NCBI GenBank assembly: GCA_944391325.1
Contig: CALXTC010000022.1
Location: 1-34,441, forward strand
Direction: 5' to 3'
DNA length: 34,441 nucleotides
From: an uncultured Candidatus Saccharibacteria bacterium
GTDB taxonomy: Bacteria; Patescibacteriota; Saccharimonadia; Saccharimonadales; Saccharimonadaceae
Positions within the stretch are counted from its first letter, which is position 1. Each line of letters begins with the position of its first letter. The translations under genes and the position numbers were made by a program. Under the pieces are notes generated by a model. That model worked only from the letters and a program-made list of their open reading frames with translations. It searched no databases and was not told the origin of the DNA. This document shows, one piece after another, positions 1-7,812 of this stretch.

Positions 1-1
1 G

Positions 2-652
2 ATTATAATGATGCACCTGAGTCGCTTTAGCGAGGAGATAATTATCTGGAACAGTAATGAATACCAGTTTGTTGAAATTGATGATGGCTTTAGCACTGGC
101 AGTAGCATTATGCCGCAAAAGAAGAACCCTGATATTGCTGAGTTGGTGCGGGGCAAGACGGGGCGAGTTTATGGCCACCTGATGGCGCTATTAACGACGA
201 TGAAAGGGTTGCCACTAGCATATAACAAAGATATGCAGGAAGATAAAGAGGGCGCATTTGATGCAATTGATACTGTAAAAAGTTCCCTGGCGTTATTTAC
301 TGGTATGTTGAAAACCCTGCGATTTAACAAGGTGCGCATGGAGGATAGCGCTAAGCATGGCTTTACCAATGCTACTGATGTTGCTGACTATCTGGTGGGC
401 AAGGGAATTCCTTTCCGGGATGCTCACAGCATAGTTGGGCCATTAGTATTGATGTGTATAGAGCGAGGTATCCCGTTAGACGACTTGCCGCTAGAGGATT
501 ATCGTGGGTTGTCGCCAGCATTCGACGAGGATATTTATTCGGTCATTAGCCTAGATACCTGTGTTAATAAACGCCTAACAATTGGCGCCCCGGGACGCCA
601 GGCCATGCGGCAGGTGATAGATAAGGATGCAGAATACTTGACAAATTACTAA
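2..652 (+). CDS. argH: Argininosuccinate lyase, C-terminal part (5' end outside window)
   Basis: This is the 3' part of argininosuccinate lyase, which splits argininosuccinate into arginine and fumarate. The reading frame is open from base 2, so the ATG pair at 8-13 is internal (the residues MMHLSR match the helix before the signature). The fumarase/aspartase superfamily signature [12 protein letters not shown] is intact; its Ser lies in the flexible catalytic loop, and the flanking STG and DVAEL-like context is that of ArgH rather than PurB or FumC. The C-terminal helices ([23 protein letters not shown]) also match ArgH. The stop is TAA. Arginine biosynthesis genes are uncommon in reduced CPR genomes, so the neighbouring upstream gene (argG?) would be informative. 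The -35 box of the next gene lies inside its last codons. Confidence 0.93.
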   Translation: MIMMHLSRFSEEIIIWNSNEYQFVEIDDGFSTGSSIMPQKKNPDIAELVRGKTGRVYGHLMALLTTMKGLPLAYNKDMQEDKEGAFDAIDTVKSSLALFTGMLKTLRFNKVRMEDSAKHGFTNATDVADYLVGKGIPFRDAHSIVGPLVLMCIERGIPLDDLPLEDYRGLSPAFDEDIYSVISLDTCVNKRLTIGAPGRQAMRQVIDKDAEYLTNY

Positions 653-667
653 TAAGTGTCATAGAAT
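638..667 (+). promoter_or_regulatory. Promoter for the small gene at 745
   Basis: TTGACA (638-643), an 18-base spacer, then TAGAAT (662-667). The -35 box overlaps the argH 3' end. The predicted leader of about 70 nt contains a small hairpin, CCTCG...CGAGG, around 677-692. Inferred from consensus only. Confidence 0.6.
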
Positions 668-744
668 AGACATAACCTCGTTATGGCGAGGTGGATTTAT
701 CCAATGCCAGTGTTTTACTGGTTGCACTTTAGGAGGTAATGACA

Positions 745-951
745 TTGGCTGCTAAGTCTAATAGTAATGGAACGATTATGGATAATTGGCGTCGGACTCA
801 GGTCAAACGCGTTCTGCGCGAGGAAGAGGGTGGCTTCACCGTATTCCTGTCCGATGGGTCGATGTGCGATGCACAGATGTTCGATTGGCGCGTGCCGATG
901 GTCGGCGAAATTGTGTATGTCGACCAGTCGACTGGTCGAATCTTCTATTAG
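745..951 (+). CDS. Small GC-rich hypothetical protein (68 aa)
   Basis: I do not recognise this protein. It is short, charged and soluble: a basic stretch (NWRRTQVKRVL) followed by a compact beta-rich part (FTVFLSDGSMCDAQMFDWRVP...EIVYVDQSTGRIFY). A strong ribosome binding site, AGGAGGT, ends at 737. An ATG at 739 is too close to it, whereas TTG at 745 is optimally spaced, so TTG is preferred; ATG 778 is a further alternative. The gene has its own promoter and a strong terminator, so it is a monocistronic unit. Its codons are richer in G+C than those of the neighbouring genes, a trait shared with the genes at 22666 and 31026. The consensus-like expression signals suggest high expression. Confidence 0.7.
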   Translation: MAAKSNSNGTIMDNWRRTQVKRVLREEEGGFTVFLSDGSMCDAQMFDWRVPMVGEIVYVDQSTGRIFY

Positions 952-981
952 TCCATAGTATCTCGTCATGCGTCCAACCTG

Positions 982-1018
982 GCCCTCGCATACATCAGTG
1001 TGCGAGGGCTGCCCCTTT
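982..1018 (+). terminator. Intrinsic terminator after the 745 gene
   Basis: A perfect 9-bp stem, GCCCTCGCA (982-990) with TGCGAGGGC (1001-1009), has a 10-nt loop and is followed by TGCCCCTTTTAT. Confidence 0.8.
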
Positions 1019-1020
1019 TA

Positions 1021-1029
1021 TGGTATTAT
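1021..1029 (+). promoter_or_regulatory. Extended -10 promoter of the ileS leader
   Basis: TGGTATTAT is an extended -10 element directly after the preceding terminator. No good -35 is seen. Transcription would start near 1036, giving a leader of about 228 nt before ileS. Confidence 0.6.
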
Positions 1030-1035
1030 AGACAT

Positions 1036-1239
1036 AGATAAAGGCGTTTGAGCGACGGATCAGGTCGCGAGCCGTGGGAAGAAAGCCATGTTATTTTAAG
1101 ATGCACAAATGGCGACTAGACCCCGCCGGAACTGCCCGTTAGTCAGTAATTGAGTGTCGATGGTCAACGATCTGTTTGGTGGCTATCGGAAGTTGGATGG
1201 TAACGCCCGCCCTGGGTTCCAACGCCTGGGGCGGTTTTT
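1036..1239 (+). promoter_or_regulatory. T-box riboswitch controlling ileS, apparently with a very short Stem I
   Basis: T-box leaders sense uncharged tRNA and let transcription continue into a synthetase gene. A small hairpin GCGAC (1052-1056)/GTCGC (1064-1068) displays the loop GGATCAG, which contains the isoleucine codon ATC (1059-1061) followed by a purine; it could serve as a minimal specifier loop. The antiterminator is clear: GTTGGA (1192-1197) pairs with TCCAAC (1218-1223), a 7-nt bulge TGGTAAC (1198-1204; family consensus UGGNACC) follows, and GCCC (1205-1208) pairs with GGGT (1214-1217). TGGT would pair with the ACCA end of tRNA-Ile. A competing terminator, CCGCCC (1207-1212)/GGGCGG (1229-1234) plus T5, cannot coexist with it. 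The next gene is ileS, as expected. The region between 1069 and 1190 holds other possible stems, for example GCCAT (1085-1089)/ATGGC (1109-1113). An alternative, longer Stem I cannot be excluded by eye. Confidence 0.85.
1207..1239 (+). terminator. T-box regulated terminator
   Basis: CCGCCC (1207-1212) and GGGCGG (1229-1234) enclose a 16-nt loop and are followed by TTTTT. The loop includes the 3' arm of the antiterminator, so the two folds exclude each other. Confidence 0.8.
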
Positions 1240-1263
1240 GTTATATCTAGAAAGGAGTGAGCA

Positions 1264-4200
1264 GTGAAGTTCAAATCTGGCGAACGGCGTCGAGCTATCG
1301 AATACGAAAAGGATCTGGTTAAACAGTGGAAAAAGAACCGGACGTTTGAAAAGTCGGTGGAAATGCGTGATCCGGCTAATAGTTACGTGTTCTATGATGG
1401 GCCACCGTTTATTACTGGTGTACCACACCATGGGACGTTGCTAAGTTCTATTATCAAGGATGCTGTGCCACGTTATCAAACAATGAAGGGCAAGCGAGTA
1501 GAGCGCCGGTGGGGCTGGGACTGCCACGGCTTGCCGGCTGAAAACTTTGTTGAAAAGCAACTGGGTATTACGGACCGTCGACAGATTCTAGTAGATGATG
1601 ACCAAAAGGCGCCATTAGATAAAGATGGCAAGCCGATGCCGACTATTACATTGGAAAAGTATATTAAAACAGCCCGTGACTCCATGATTGCCAACAGTGA
1701 AACCTGGGAGGGCGTAATTGACCGGGTTGGCCGATGGGTGGACTTCAAGGGCGCCTATCGAACCATGAACAAAGATTTTATGGAATCGGTTTGGTGGGCT
1801 TTCAAACAGTTGTATCAGGCGGGGAAGATCTACGAGGGTGAAAAGGTGTTGATGTATGATACGCGTTTTGCCACACCTGTCAGCAAGGCTGAGGTGACGA
1901 TGGACAATGACGCCTACCAAACAGTTACCGACCCATCGGTCTATGTTAAGTTCAGACTGACTGATGAGGCCGCCGCCAAACTGGGGGTGCCGACTGGAAC
2001 GGCTTTTCTAGCCTGGACGACAACGCCGTGGACGTTGCCGGCCAACATTGTCTTGGCTGTCAATCCAGATATGGCCTATGTACTAGTTAAATCTGGCGAG
2101 GATAATTTGATTGTGGCGACGGAGTGTCTAGAACGAACCTTCCAGGATGACAAGCACCAGCCGCTTAAGTACGAGGTCGTCAAAAAGTTTAAGGGCAAGC
2201 AATTGGTCGGGCTAACCTATCAGCCGTTAGAAGTTGGTTCAACCTGGCCAACTGATGGTGAGACGGTTGGCAAAATCCATCGGGTTTATGTGGGGGATTT
2301 TGTCACCAGCGAGTCGGGTACGGGTATTGTTCACGTTGCACCTGCCTATGGTGAGGATGACTTTGCCCTATGCCAGGCCAATGGCATCAAGGCATTTCAC
2401 GTTATCGATGATAATGGCTATTACTTTGACAGCATTTATAAGGGGCGAGAGGTCTGGTCGAATAATAAATTTATTGCCAAAGACCTGCTAGAAAAGGGTA
2501 TTGTATGGCGAATTGAGTATATTCGACACGAATATCCCTTTAACCCCCGTAGCAAGCAACGGATTATGTATCGGGCAATTCCGTCATGGTTTTTCGATAT
2601 CCAGGATTCTAAGCCGCTACTACTAGAGCAGAACGAAAATATTAATTGGTTTCCAACCCATCTAAAACACGGTCGCTTCGCCAAGAATATCGAGCAAGCC
2701 CCAGATTGGAATCTTAGCCGTGACCGATTTTGGGCTAGTGCTATGCCAGTGTGGAAAGGTGACCAGGGTGGCATTATCGTGGTCGGCTCATACGATGAAC
2801 TGGAAAAACTGAGTGGACAGAAATTGGCCGATTACCACCGACCATGGGTGGATCAGGTCAAGATATATGCTGATAAACTGGATGCGACAACTCGTCAGGA
2901 ATACGGTATGCACGATGGCGAGGTCTTTACCAGGATAGATAAGGTTCTAGACTGCTGGTTTGAATCTGGGTCGATGCCGTTTGCTCAGTTGCACTATCCA
3001 TTTGAAAACAGGGAAAAGTTCGAACGGAATTATCCAGCCGACTTTATCGTTGAATACATTGGCCAGGTGCGAGCCTGGTTCTACTATGTTCATGTTGTCA
3101 ATACATCGCTGGCTAGTATCGGTGCCTTTGGTAAAGGGCGAATGGGGCAGAATGCCCATATGAACGCCTATCGCAATGTTATTACCACTGGTGTGGTGGC
3201 TGGCAATGACGGGCGCAAGATGAGCAAATCGCTGGGTAACTATACCGACCCGAACGAACTAATGGATCAGTACTCGGCTGATTCGTTGCGCTTCCTACTG
3301 TTGTCATCGCCACTGTTAAATGGTGAGGACTTTGCCCTACTGGACAAGGATGTTTCAGACGTCGCCAGAAAACTGGCAATGATTTGGAATATGTACGACT
3401 TCTTTACCATGTATGCCGAGGTAGATGGTTGGGAATACAACGGTGGGCCAGTGTCGACGATTAATCTAGATAAACTTAACAACCCATTGGACCGGTGGAT
3501 TGTATCGCGCGTTCATCAACTAACAGAACATATCCAGAAGTTTATGGACGAGTACAACATTCCTGATGCATTGAGTGCCGTCATTCCATTTGTTGACGAT
3601 GCTAGTAACTGGTATGTCCGACGCAGTCGTCGCCGTTTCTGGAAGAGCGAGGACGACGTCGATAAAGAGCAGGCCTACCAAACCTTGCATTACGTGTTGG
3701 TGCGACTAAGTATGATTCTGGCTCCGTTCACACCATTCCTGGCCGAGGAACTATATCAAAAGCTGACGGGTGGTGAATCGGTTCATCTACTAGATTGGCC
3801 GACGGACAATGCTATTGACCAGGTGGTTTTGCAGGATATGGCGCGAACTCGCGAACTAATCGCCGGTGGGTTGGCGCTACGAATGGATCGTGGCGATGAC
3901 TATGGTCAGATTAAGATTCGGCAACCGCTTAATTATGCTAGTTACACCGGCGAACGTCTGGACGATTATTATGAACAAATCATGCAGGATGAGTTGAATG
4001 TTAAGCGAATTAACTGGGTCGAGAAACTGGCCAGTTATCAGGTTGGTGGTGTGACGACTGGTGATGGCAAGCCAGAGACGTGGCTAGAACTGGACAAGCA
4101 ACTAACGCCAGAACTGCGATCCGAGGGATTGTCGCGCGAGATTGTCCGAGCCGTCCAGAAGGCTCGCAAGGATGCCGGATTAAATGTCGATGACCGCATT

Positions 4201-4377
4201 AAGTTGTGTCTACAATCAGCTGACGAACAGGTGACTGAATCAATTAGGACCTGGGCAGACTCCATCAGGGCAGAGGTGTTGGCTGTTGAATTGGCTGATG
4301 AATTGACGAATCCTAACTATTCAGTCGATACTACGGTAAATAAATTGCCACTAACGATTAGTCTAGCCAGGGCGTAG
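1264..4377 (+). CDS. ileS: Isoleucine--tRNA ligase
   Basis: IleRS charges tRNA-Ile in the cytoplasm. The 1037-residue length and motif style (FYDGPPF...., WGWDCHGLPAENFVEK) fit the longer eukaryote-like IleRS clade found in some bacteria. The class I signatures are PHHGT (residues 54-58, the HIGH site) and KMSKS (652-656). The usual last His of HIGH is Thr here, which is unusual, though the first His and Gly are kept. The editing domain TTTPWTLPAN and the tRNA-binding helical domain (NWYVRRSRRRFW) are present. The start is GTG with the ribosome binding site AAAGGAGTG at the right distance. The gene lies directly downstream of a T-box with an ATC specifier, so expression should rise when tRNA-Ile is uncharged. 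The stop is TAG. No terminator is visible before the next promoter. Confidence 0.97.
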   Translation: MKFKSGERRRAIEYEKDLVKQWKKNRTFEKSVEMRDPANSYVFYDGPPFITGVPHHGTLLSSIIKDAVPRYQTMKGKRVERRWGWDCHGLPAENFVEKQLGITDRRQILVDDDQKAPLDKDGKPMPTITLEKYIKTARDSMIANSETWEGVIDRVGRWVDFKGAYRTMNKDFMESVWWAFKQLYQAGKIYEGEKVLMYDTRFATPVSKAEVTMDNDAYQTVTDPSVYVKFRLTDEAAAKLGVPTGTAFLAWTTTPWTLPANIVLAVNPDMAYVLVKSGEDNLIVATECLERTFQDDKHQPLKYEVVKKFKGKQLVGLTYQPLEVGSTWPTDGETVGKIHRVYVGDFVTSESGTGIVHVAPAYGEDDFALCQANGIKAFHVIDDNGYYFDSIYKGREVWSNNKFIAKDLLEKGIVWRIEYIRHEYPFNPRSKQRIMYRAIPSWFFDIQDSKPLLLEQNENINWFPTHLKHGRFAKNIEQAPDWNLSRDRFWASAMPVWKGDQGGIIVVGSYDELEKLSGQKLADYHRPWVDQVKIYADKLDATTRQEYGMHDGEVFTRIDKVLDCWFESGSMPFAQLHYPFENREKFERNYPADFIVEYIGQVRAWFYYVHVVNTSLASIGAFGKGRMGQNAHMNAYRNVITTGVVAGNDGRKMSKSLGNYTDPNELMDQYSADSLRFLLLSSPLLNGEDFALLDKDVSDVARKLAMIWNMYDFFTMYAEVDGWEYNGGPVSTINLDKLNNPLDRWIVSRVHQLTEHIQKFMDEYNIPDALSAVIPFVDDASNWYVRRSRRRFWKSEDDVDKEQAYQTLHYVLVRLSMILAPFTPFLAEELYQKLTGGESVHLLDWPTDNAIDQVVLQDMARTRELIAGGLALRMDRGDDYGQIKIRQPLNYASYTGERLDDYYEQIMQDELNVKRINWVEKLASYQVGGVTTGDGKPETWLELDKQLTPELRSEGLSREIVRAVQKARKDAGLNVDDRIKLCLQSADEQVTESIRTWADSIRAEVLAVELADELTNPNYSVDTTVNKLPLTISLARA

Positions 4378-4385
4378 TCTTACTT

Positions 4386-4415
4386 TTGCATTTACCACCA
4401 CATCCATGCTACAAT
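4386..4415 (+). promoter_or_regulatory. Promoter of the large surface protein gene
   Basis: TTGCAT (4386-4391), an 18-base spacer, then TACAAT (4410-4415) as an extended -10 (TGCTACAAT). It ends 13 nt before the ATG at 4429, so the mRNA would have at most a few leader bases. This supports 4429 as the start codon. Confidence 0.65.
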
Positions 4416-4428
4416 AACCACTAACATT

Positions 4429-7400
4429 ATGGTGTGGTGGAATAAAACTAACAAAAACCCAGTAGGGGGGGGTAATTCCCAGAACCTAAACCAACGGTTT
4501 AGTTTCACCTCCCATACTAGGAAAGGTCACCTACAAGGACGACCGCAGAATAACCGTCATTCTCTACGCCTTACCCTTCCTACTAAGGAAGGTAACTTGC
4601 AAGGACGACCGCAGAATAACCGTCATTCTCTACACCTTGCCTCCCCTGCTAGGGGAGGTGACTTGCATCGCAAGTCGGTGGGGTTTAAAACCCTCACTAT
4701 CGCTTGCTTAGCCTTAGCCCTCATTAGCACCATCTCCCTCAACATCATCAGAACCTACTCCATCAACAACACTAGGACTAATGCCCTAGGCAATACTACC
4801 TCGGGTATAGCAACCCAGAGTGCTAGCGATGGTAATGCTCTAACTGGCCCCGCATTCATCTCTCTTAAACTATCCCCAGTTACCACCAATACCACTAGTA
4901 ACCCAGATGACGGCTCAGCCATCGTATCACTTAACATACCAGCCGATGGTGGTGTAGCTGTTGGTGGACATAGTGTTGAAGTAACTACCAATAGTACTGC
5001 TGGCTACAAGGTAACTATGAGCTTAGACAATGGACACGATAGTACCGACCTAGTAAACACAGACCTACCCAGCCAAATCATCCCATCACTACCTGAACCA
5101 ACGTCAGACACGCTAACTCCATTAGAAAACAAGACCTGGGGTATAGCTCTCTTAGTATATCCCTTTAGTAGTATATTTAGTGGTGATGAGATTTATTCGT
5201 CTGCTGACCAGGCTGTGCTGTCCCAAGCAAAATTTATAGCGCCGGGCTACATTCTGCGCTTTTTGGACTACGCAGATTGGTTTTTTGAACAACCAACCGG
5301 CCCTAACCATGATGGTACAGCAGCAGACAACCTTGGTAATATCTACTATGGTGTCCGGGTAGATGACCCATCAACCTTTACAGCTGGTCAATACACAACA
5401 TCAATTACCTACACAGCTATTGCTAATATCCCACCAGCCCCAGAACTAACCAAACTAGTCCTTAATGACTCAGTTCAACAAAACCAAACCAGTGAGTTTG
5501 CCATAGAGGGTACTAGCCTAGATGCCGTCTATAGCATTAAACTATGCCCAACTGGTCAACAACCAGATACTACTAACACCAACTGCTATGAAGTACCTAG
5601 CAAAGACATAGATACCTACCTAGACGATACTACTACCTCAACCAAAGGTACTGTCCTATCCTTTACTAACCCAGCTATCTCAGAACCAGGTACCTATGAT
5701 GTCTATGCTGTTAGTCAAGGTGGTACCTCTCAACCCCTAACTAATGCCTTCATTGTCCAAGAAGAATCTACCTGCCGTAATGGTGATCCTAACTCAGACT
5801 GCCAAGTAGACATAGACGCCAATATGATCCCGGTAGTCTACGATGGCTATGATGGTAATGGTGGAGGTAGCTGGAGGATTGTGACTAAGGAAGAGATAGA
5901 AAATGATGAGGGTAGTTGGTATGACTATAGCGAGAAGAAATGGGCTAATGCGATAACGCTCAGGGATGATTACGAGGGAGGCTGTTTTGCGCTATTAGGC
6001 GAGGGGAGTTCGAGTGAAGGAAAGATTGGCTATTTCTCGAGTAGCCTTCAATGTGAGATAAGCGCTCGTGGACAATCTGCAGATGTGCGCGCACCCGAGA
6101 TTATTTCAGGAACAATATACACGCCACTTGGTTTAGCCAAGGCCTGGAGCAATGGTGAGCTGCCGGATGGGGTCGATGCTAGCCAACTGAACGAGATACT
6201 CTTTAGTAGTGATGTCTCCGACGGTACTAGTGCAACGGAAGTTATTCTAGGTTACTGGGTCTACATCCCTAGATACGCCTATGAAGTCCAACGTCCTAAT
6301 GCCATAGACAGAGTAGTCACTGATGAGTATCCACTACCAGATAACGTTAATACTACAGGCGATAACTACTCTCCATACAACACTCATTCCATCAGAAATG
6401 AATTCTCCATCCACTTTGAGAAAGCAACCGATACTAAGAAAACCCCCGCTGAAACATGCAACACACTAAACATAACCAATCCTAACCAAATGTGGGCTAA
6501 TGGTACACCAACTCACGTAGCTGGCCCAGACAACACTAACATCCTAGCTAAAGACTACCGTACTGGCTGTGCTGCTCCAGGCAATACTAATGGTCAAAAC
6601 AATACAACCATCTCTCGTCTATACACTGATGCTAACACCACAGCTAACAACACCACCTGGGCTACTCATCCTGCCTTTAGTTGGTTAGATAACGATGGTA
6701 ATGGGGAAGAACTAAATGGTCTCTGGATTGGTAAGTTTGAAACCACCGGCAAGGTTAACGCTCCAACCGTCAAGCCTAACCAACATGCTAACGTCAGTGA
6801 ATACATTGGTGAGTTCTACACTATGGCTAAACACATTGGAGCTTACGATCCAAGTAATACTGGTGGTAATGACATAACAGCTAATGGCACTACCCTAAAT
6901 GCAACAGGGCAGTGGACAAGTTTGCATAACCTATCTACAGCTACCTCCCATATGCTCAAAAACTCTGAATGGGGTGCCATAGCCTACTTAGCCTCCTCTA
7001 AATATGGTGCCGGTACTAACAATGTCTCTAATAACAACGCCTACCCATCTAAGTCAGCTGATGCTGACGGAACTAGTTCTAGAGATGGCATCACTGGCTG
7101 TGGCCCCAATAATGCTAATCGCTCTACTGATGCTTACAGTTCCGTCACTACCTCAACTGGTGAAACAGTTGACCTACCAGAACTATCCAGTAGCCATATA
7201 GAGGATCCTTTAGCCTGTGGTGATGTAGAACACTCTTATATAGGGAAGATAGGTCAACTAGCCAGTACGACTAACAACGTCTACGGCATCTACGATATGT
7301 CTGGTGGAGTCTATGACTATGCTATGGGCAATTTAACTAGTTCAGATACTGAAACAACACCAAATACTACTGGAACAATGCAAAATCAAGCTAAGCCACC

Positions 7401-7752
7401 TTATGTAGATTTATACAAAGAATCCCTAGGCTTTGACTCAACTGGCAGCGATGATGCTAACCCCACTTGGTCATATTCGGCAAATGCTGAATACTACAAT
7501 AACGATATCTGCATCTGGGGTACCTGTGGCGGTCATGCCCTACACGAAACTAAGCATTACCAGTCGACTTCGTACAACAATCAGTCTTGGGGCGACGATA
7601 TCTCCTCCTTCGTCTACTCGAACCGTCGCTGGTGTGCTCGTGGCATGTACGCATGGGGCAGTTCCTTTGCTGGACTGTTCAGCTCAGCCTACGGCGATGG
7701 CGATACCGACGACTATTACGGCTTTCGGTCTGTGCTGCTGGCTGCTCCATAG
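4429..7752 (+). CDS. Large membrane-anchored surface protein with FGE/C-type-lectin-like C-terminus
   Basis: I infer a cell-surface, possibly adhesive protein of 1107 residues. Residues 1-87 are polar and basic and include a glycine run encoded by a G8 tract (4465-4472) and two copies of LQGRPQNNRHSL. A single membrane helix follows at about 88-110, then a Thr/Asn-rich exported region. An IPT/TIG-like beta domain is plausible at about 340-445. The C-terminal half (about 600-1107) has formylglycine-generating-enzyme/SUMF-like hallmarks: GYWVYIPRYAYEV, LKNSEWGAIAYLASSKYG, YGIYDMSGGVYDYAMG and a final GFRSVLLAAP. Proteins ending in this fold can serve as diversity-generating retroelement targets, but no reverse transcriptase is in the window. 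The coding strand is A/C-rich with G-rich patches, unlike the flanking G/T-rich genes, suggesting mosaic origin. The function is not established. Confidence 0.85.
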   Translation: MVWWNKTNKNPVGGGNSQNLNQRFSFTSHTRKGHLQGRPQNNRHSLRLTLPTKEGNLQGRPQNNRHSLHLASPARGGDLHRKSVGFKTLTIACLALALISTISLNIIRTYSINNTRTNALGNTTSGIATQSASDGNALTGPAFISLKLSPVTTNTTSNPDDGSAIVSLNIPADGGVAVGGHSVEVTTNSTAGYKVTMSLDNGHDSTDLVNTDLPSQIIPSLPEPTSDTLTPLENKTWGIALLVYPFSSIFSGDEIYSSADQAVLSQAKFIAPGYILRFLDYADWFFEQPTGPNHDGTAADNLGNIYYGVRVDDPSTFTAGQYTTSITYTAIANIPPAPELTKLVLNDSVQQNQTSEFAIEGTSLDAVYSIKLCPTGQQPDTTNTNCYEVPSKDIDTYLDDTTTSTKGTVLSFTNPAISEPGTYDVYAVSQGGTSQPLTNAFIVQEESTCRNGDPNSDCQVDIDANMIPVVYDGYDGNGGGSWRIVTKEEIENDEGSWYDYSEKKWANAITLRDDYEGGCFALLGEGSSSEGKIGYFSSSLQCEISARGQSADVRAPEIISGTIYTPLGLAKAWSNGELPDGVDASQLNEILFSSDVSDGTSATEVILGYWVYIPRYAYEVQRPNAIDRVVTDEYPLPDNVNTTGDNYSPYNTHSIRNEFSIHFEKATDTKKTPAETCNTLNITNPNQMWANGTPTHVAGPDNTNILAKDYRTGCAAPGNTNGQNNTTISRLYTDANTTANNTTWATHPAFSWLDNDGNGEELNGLWIGKFETTGKVNAPTVKPNQHANVSEYIGEFYTMAKHIGAYDPSNTGGNDITANGTTLNATGQWTSLHNLSTATSHMLKNSEWGAIAYLASSKYGAGTNNVSNNNAYPSKSADADGTSSRDGITGCGPNNANRSTDAYSSVTTSTGETVDLPELSSSHIEDPLACGDVEHSYIGKIGQLASTTNNVYGIYDMSGGVYDYAMGNLTSSDTETTPNTTGTMQNQAKPPYVDLYKESLGFDSTGSDDANPTWSYSANAEYYNNDICIWGTCGGHALHETKHYQSTSYNNQSWGDDISSFVYSNRRWCARGMYAWGSSFAGLFSSAYGDGDTDDYYGFRSVLLAAP
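4465..4472 (+). repeat. G8 homopolymer inside the 5' coding region
   Basis: Eight consecutive G bases span codons 13-15 of the surface protein gene at 4429. A change of one base would shift the frame near the start codon. This is a classic arrangement for slipped-strand phase variation, although here variation is only inferred. Confidence 0.9.
4506..4700 (+). repeat. Palindromic repeat cluster embedded in the coding sequence
   Basis: An exact 34-bp repeat occurs at 4534-4567 and 4600-4633, with a 66-bp period (22 codons). Interleaved palindromes follow the same pattern: an imperfect one at 4507-4527; CCCTTCC...GGAAGG at 4574-4592; CCTCCCCT/AGGGGAGG at 4640-4658 with loop GCT; ACTTGC/GCAAGT at 4661-4675; and GGGTTT/AAACCC at 4681-4693. 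They resemble intergenic palindromic repeats but are translated in frame as part of the N-terminal cytoplasmic segment. Confidence 0.8.
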
Positions 7753-7812
7753 GGTTGAAAACCTATGTTCCATTAATTTTCAGTTAGATTGCGTTATAGT
7801 ATTAACATAAAC

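Noticed and set aside
4534-4633. Tandem 34-bp repeats considered as a CRISPR array
   Set aside because: There are only two exact copies, the intervening sequences are related palindromes rather than unique spacers, no cas gene is present, and the whole region is in frame in a gene.
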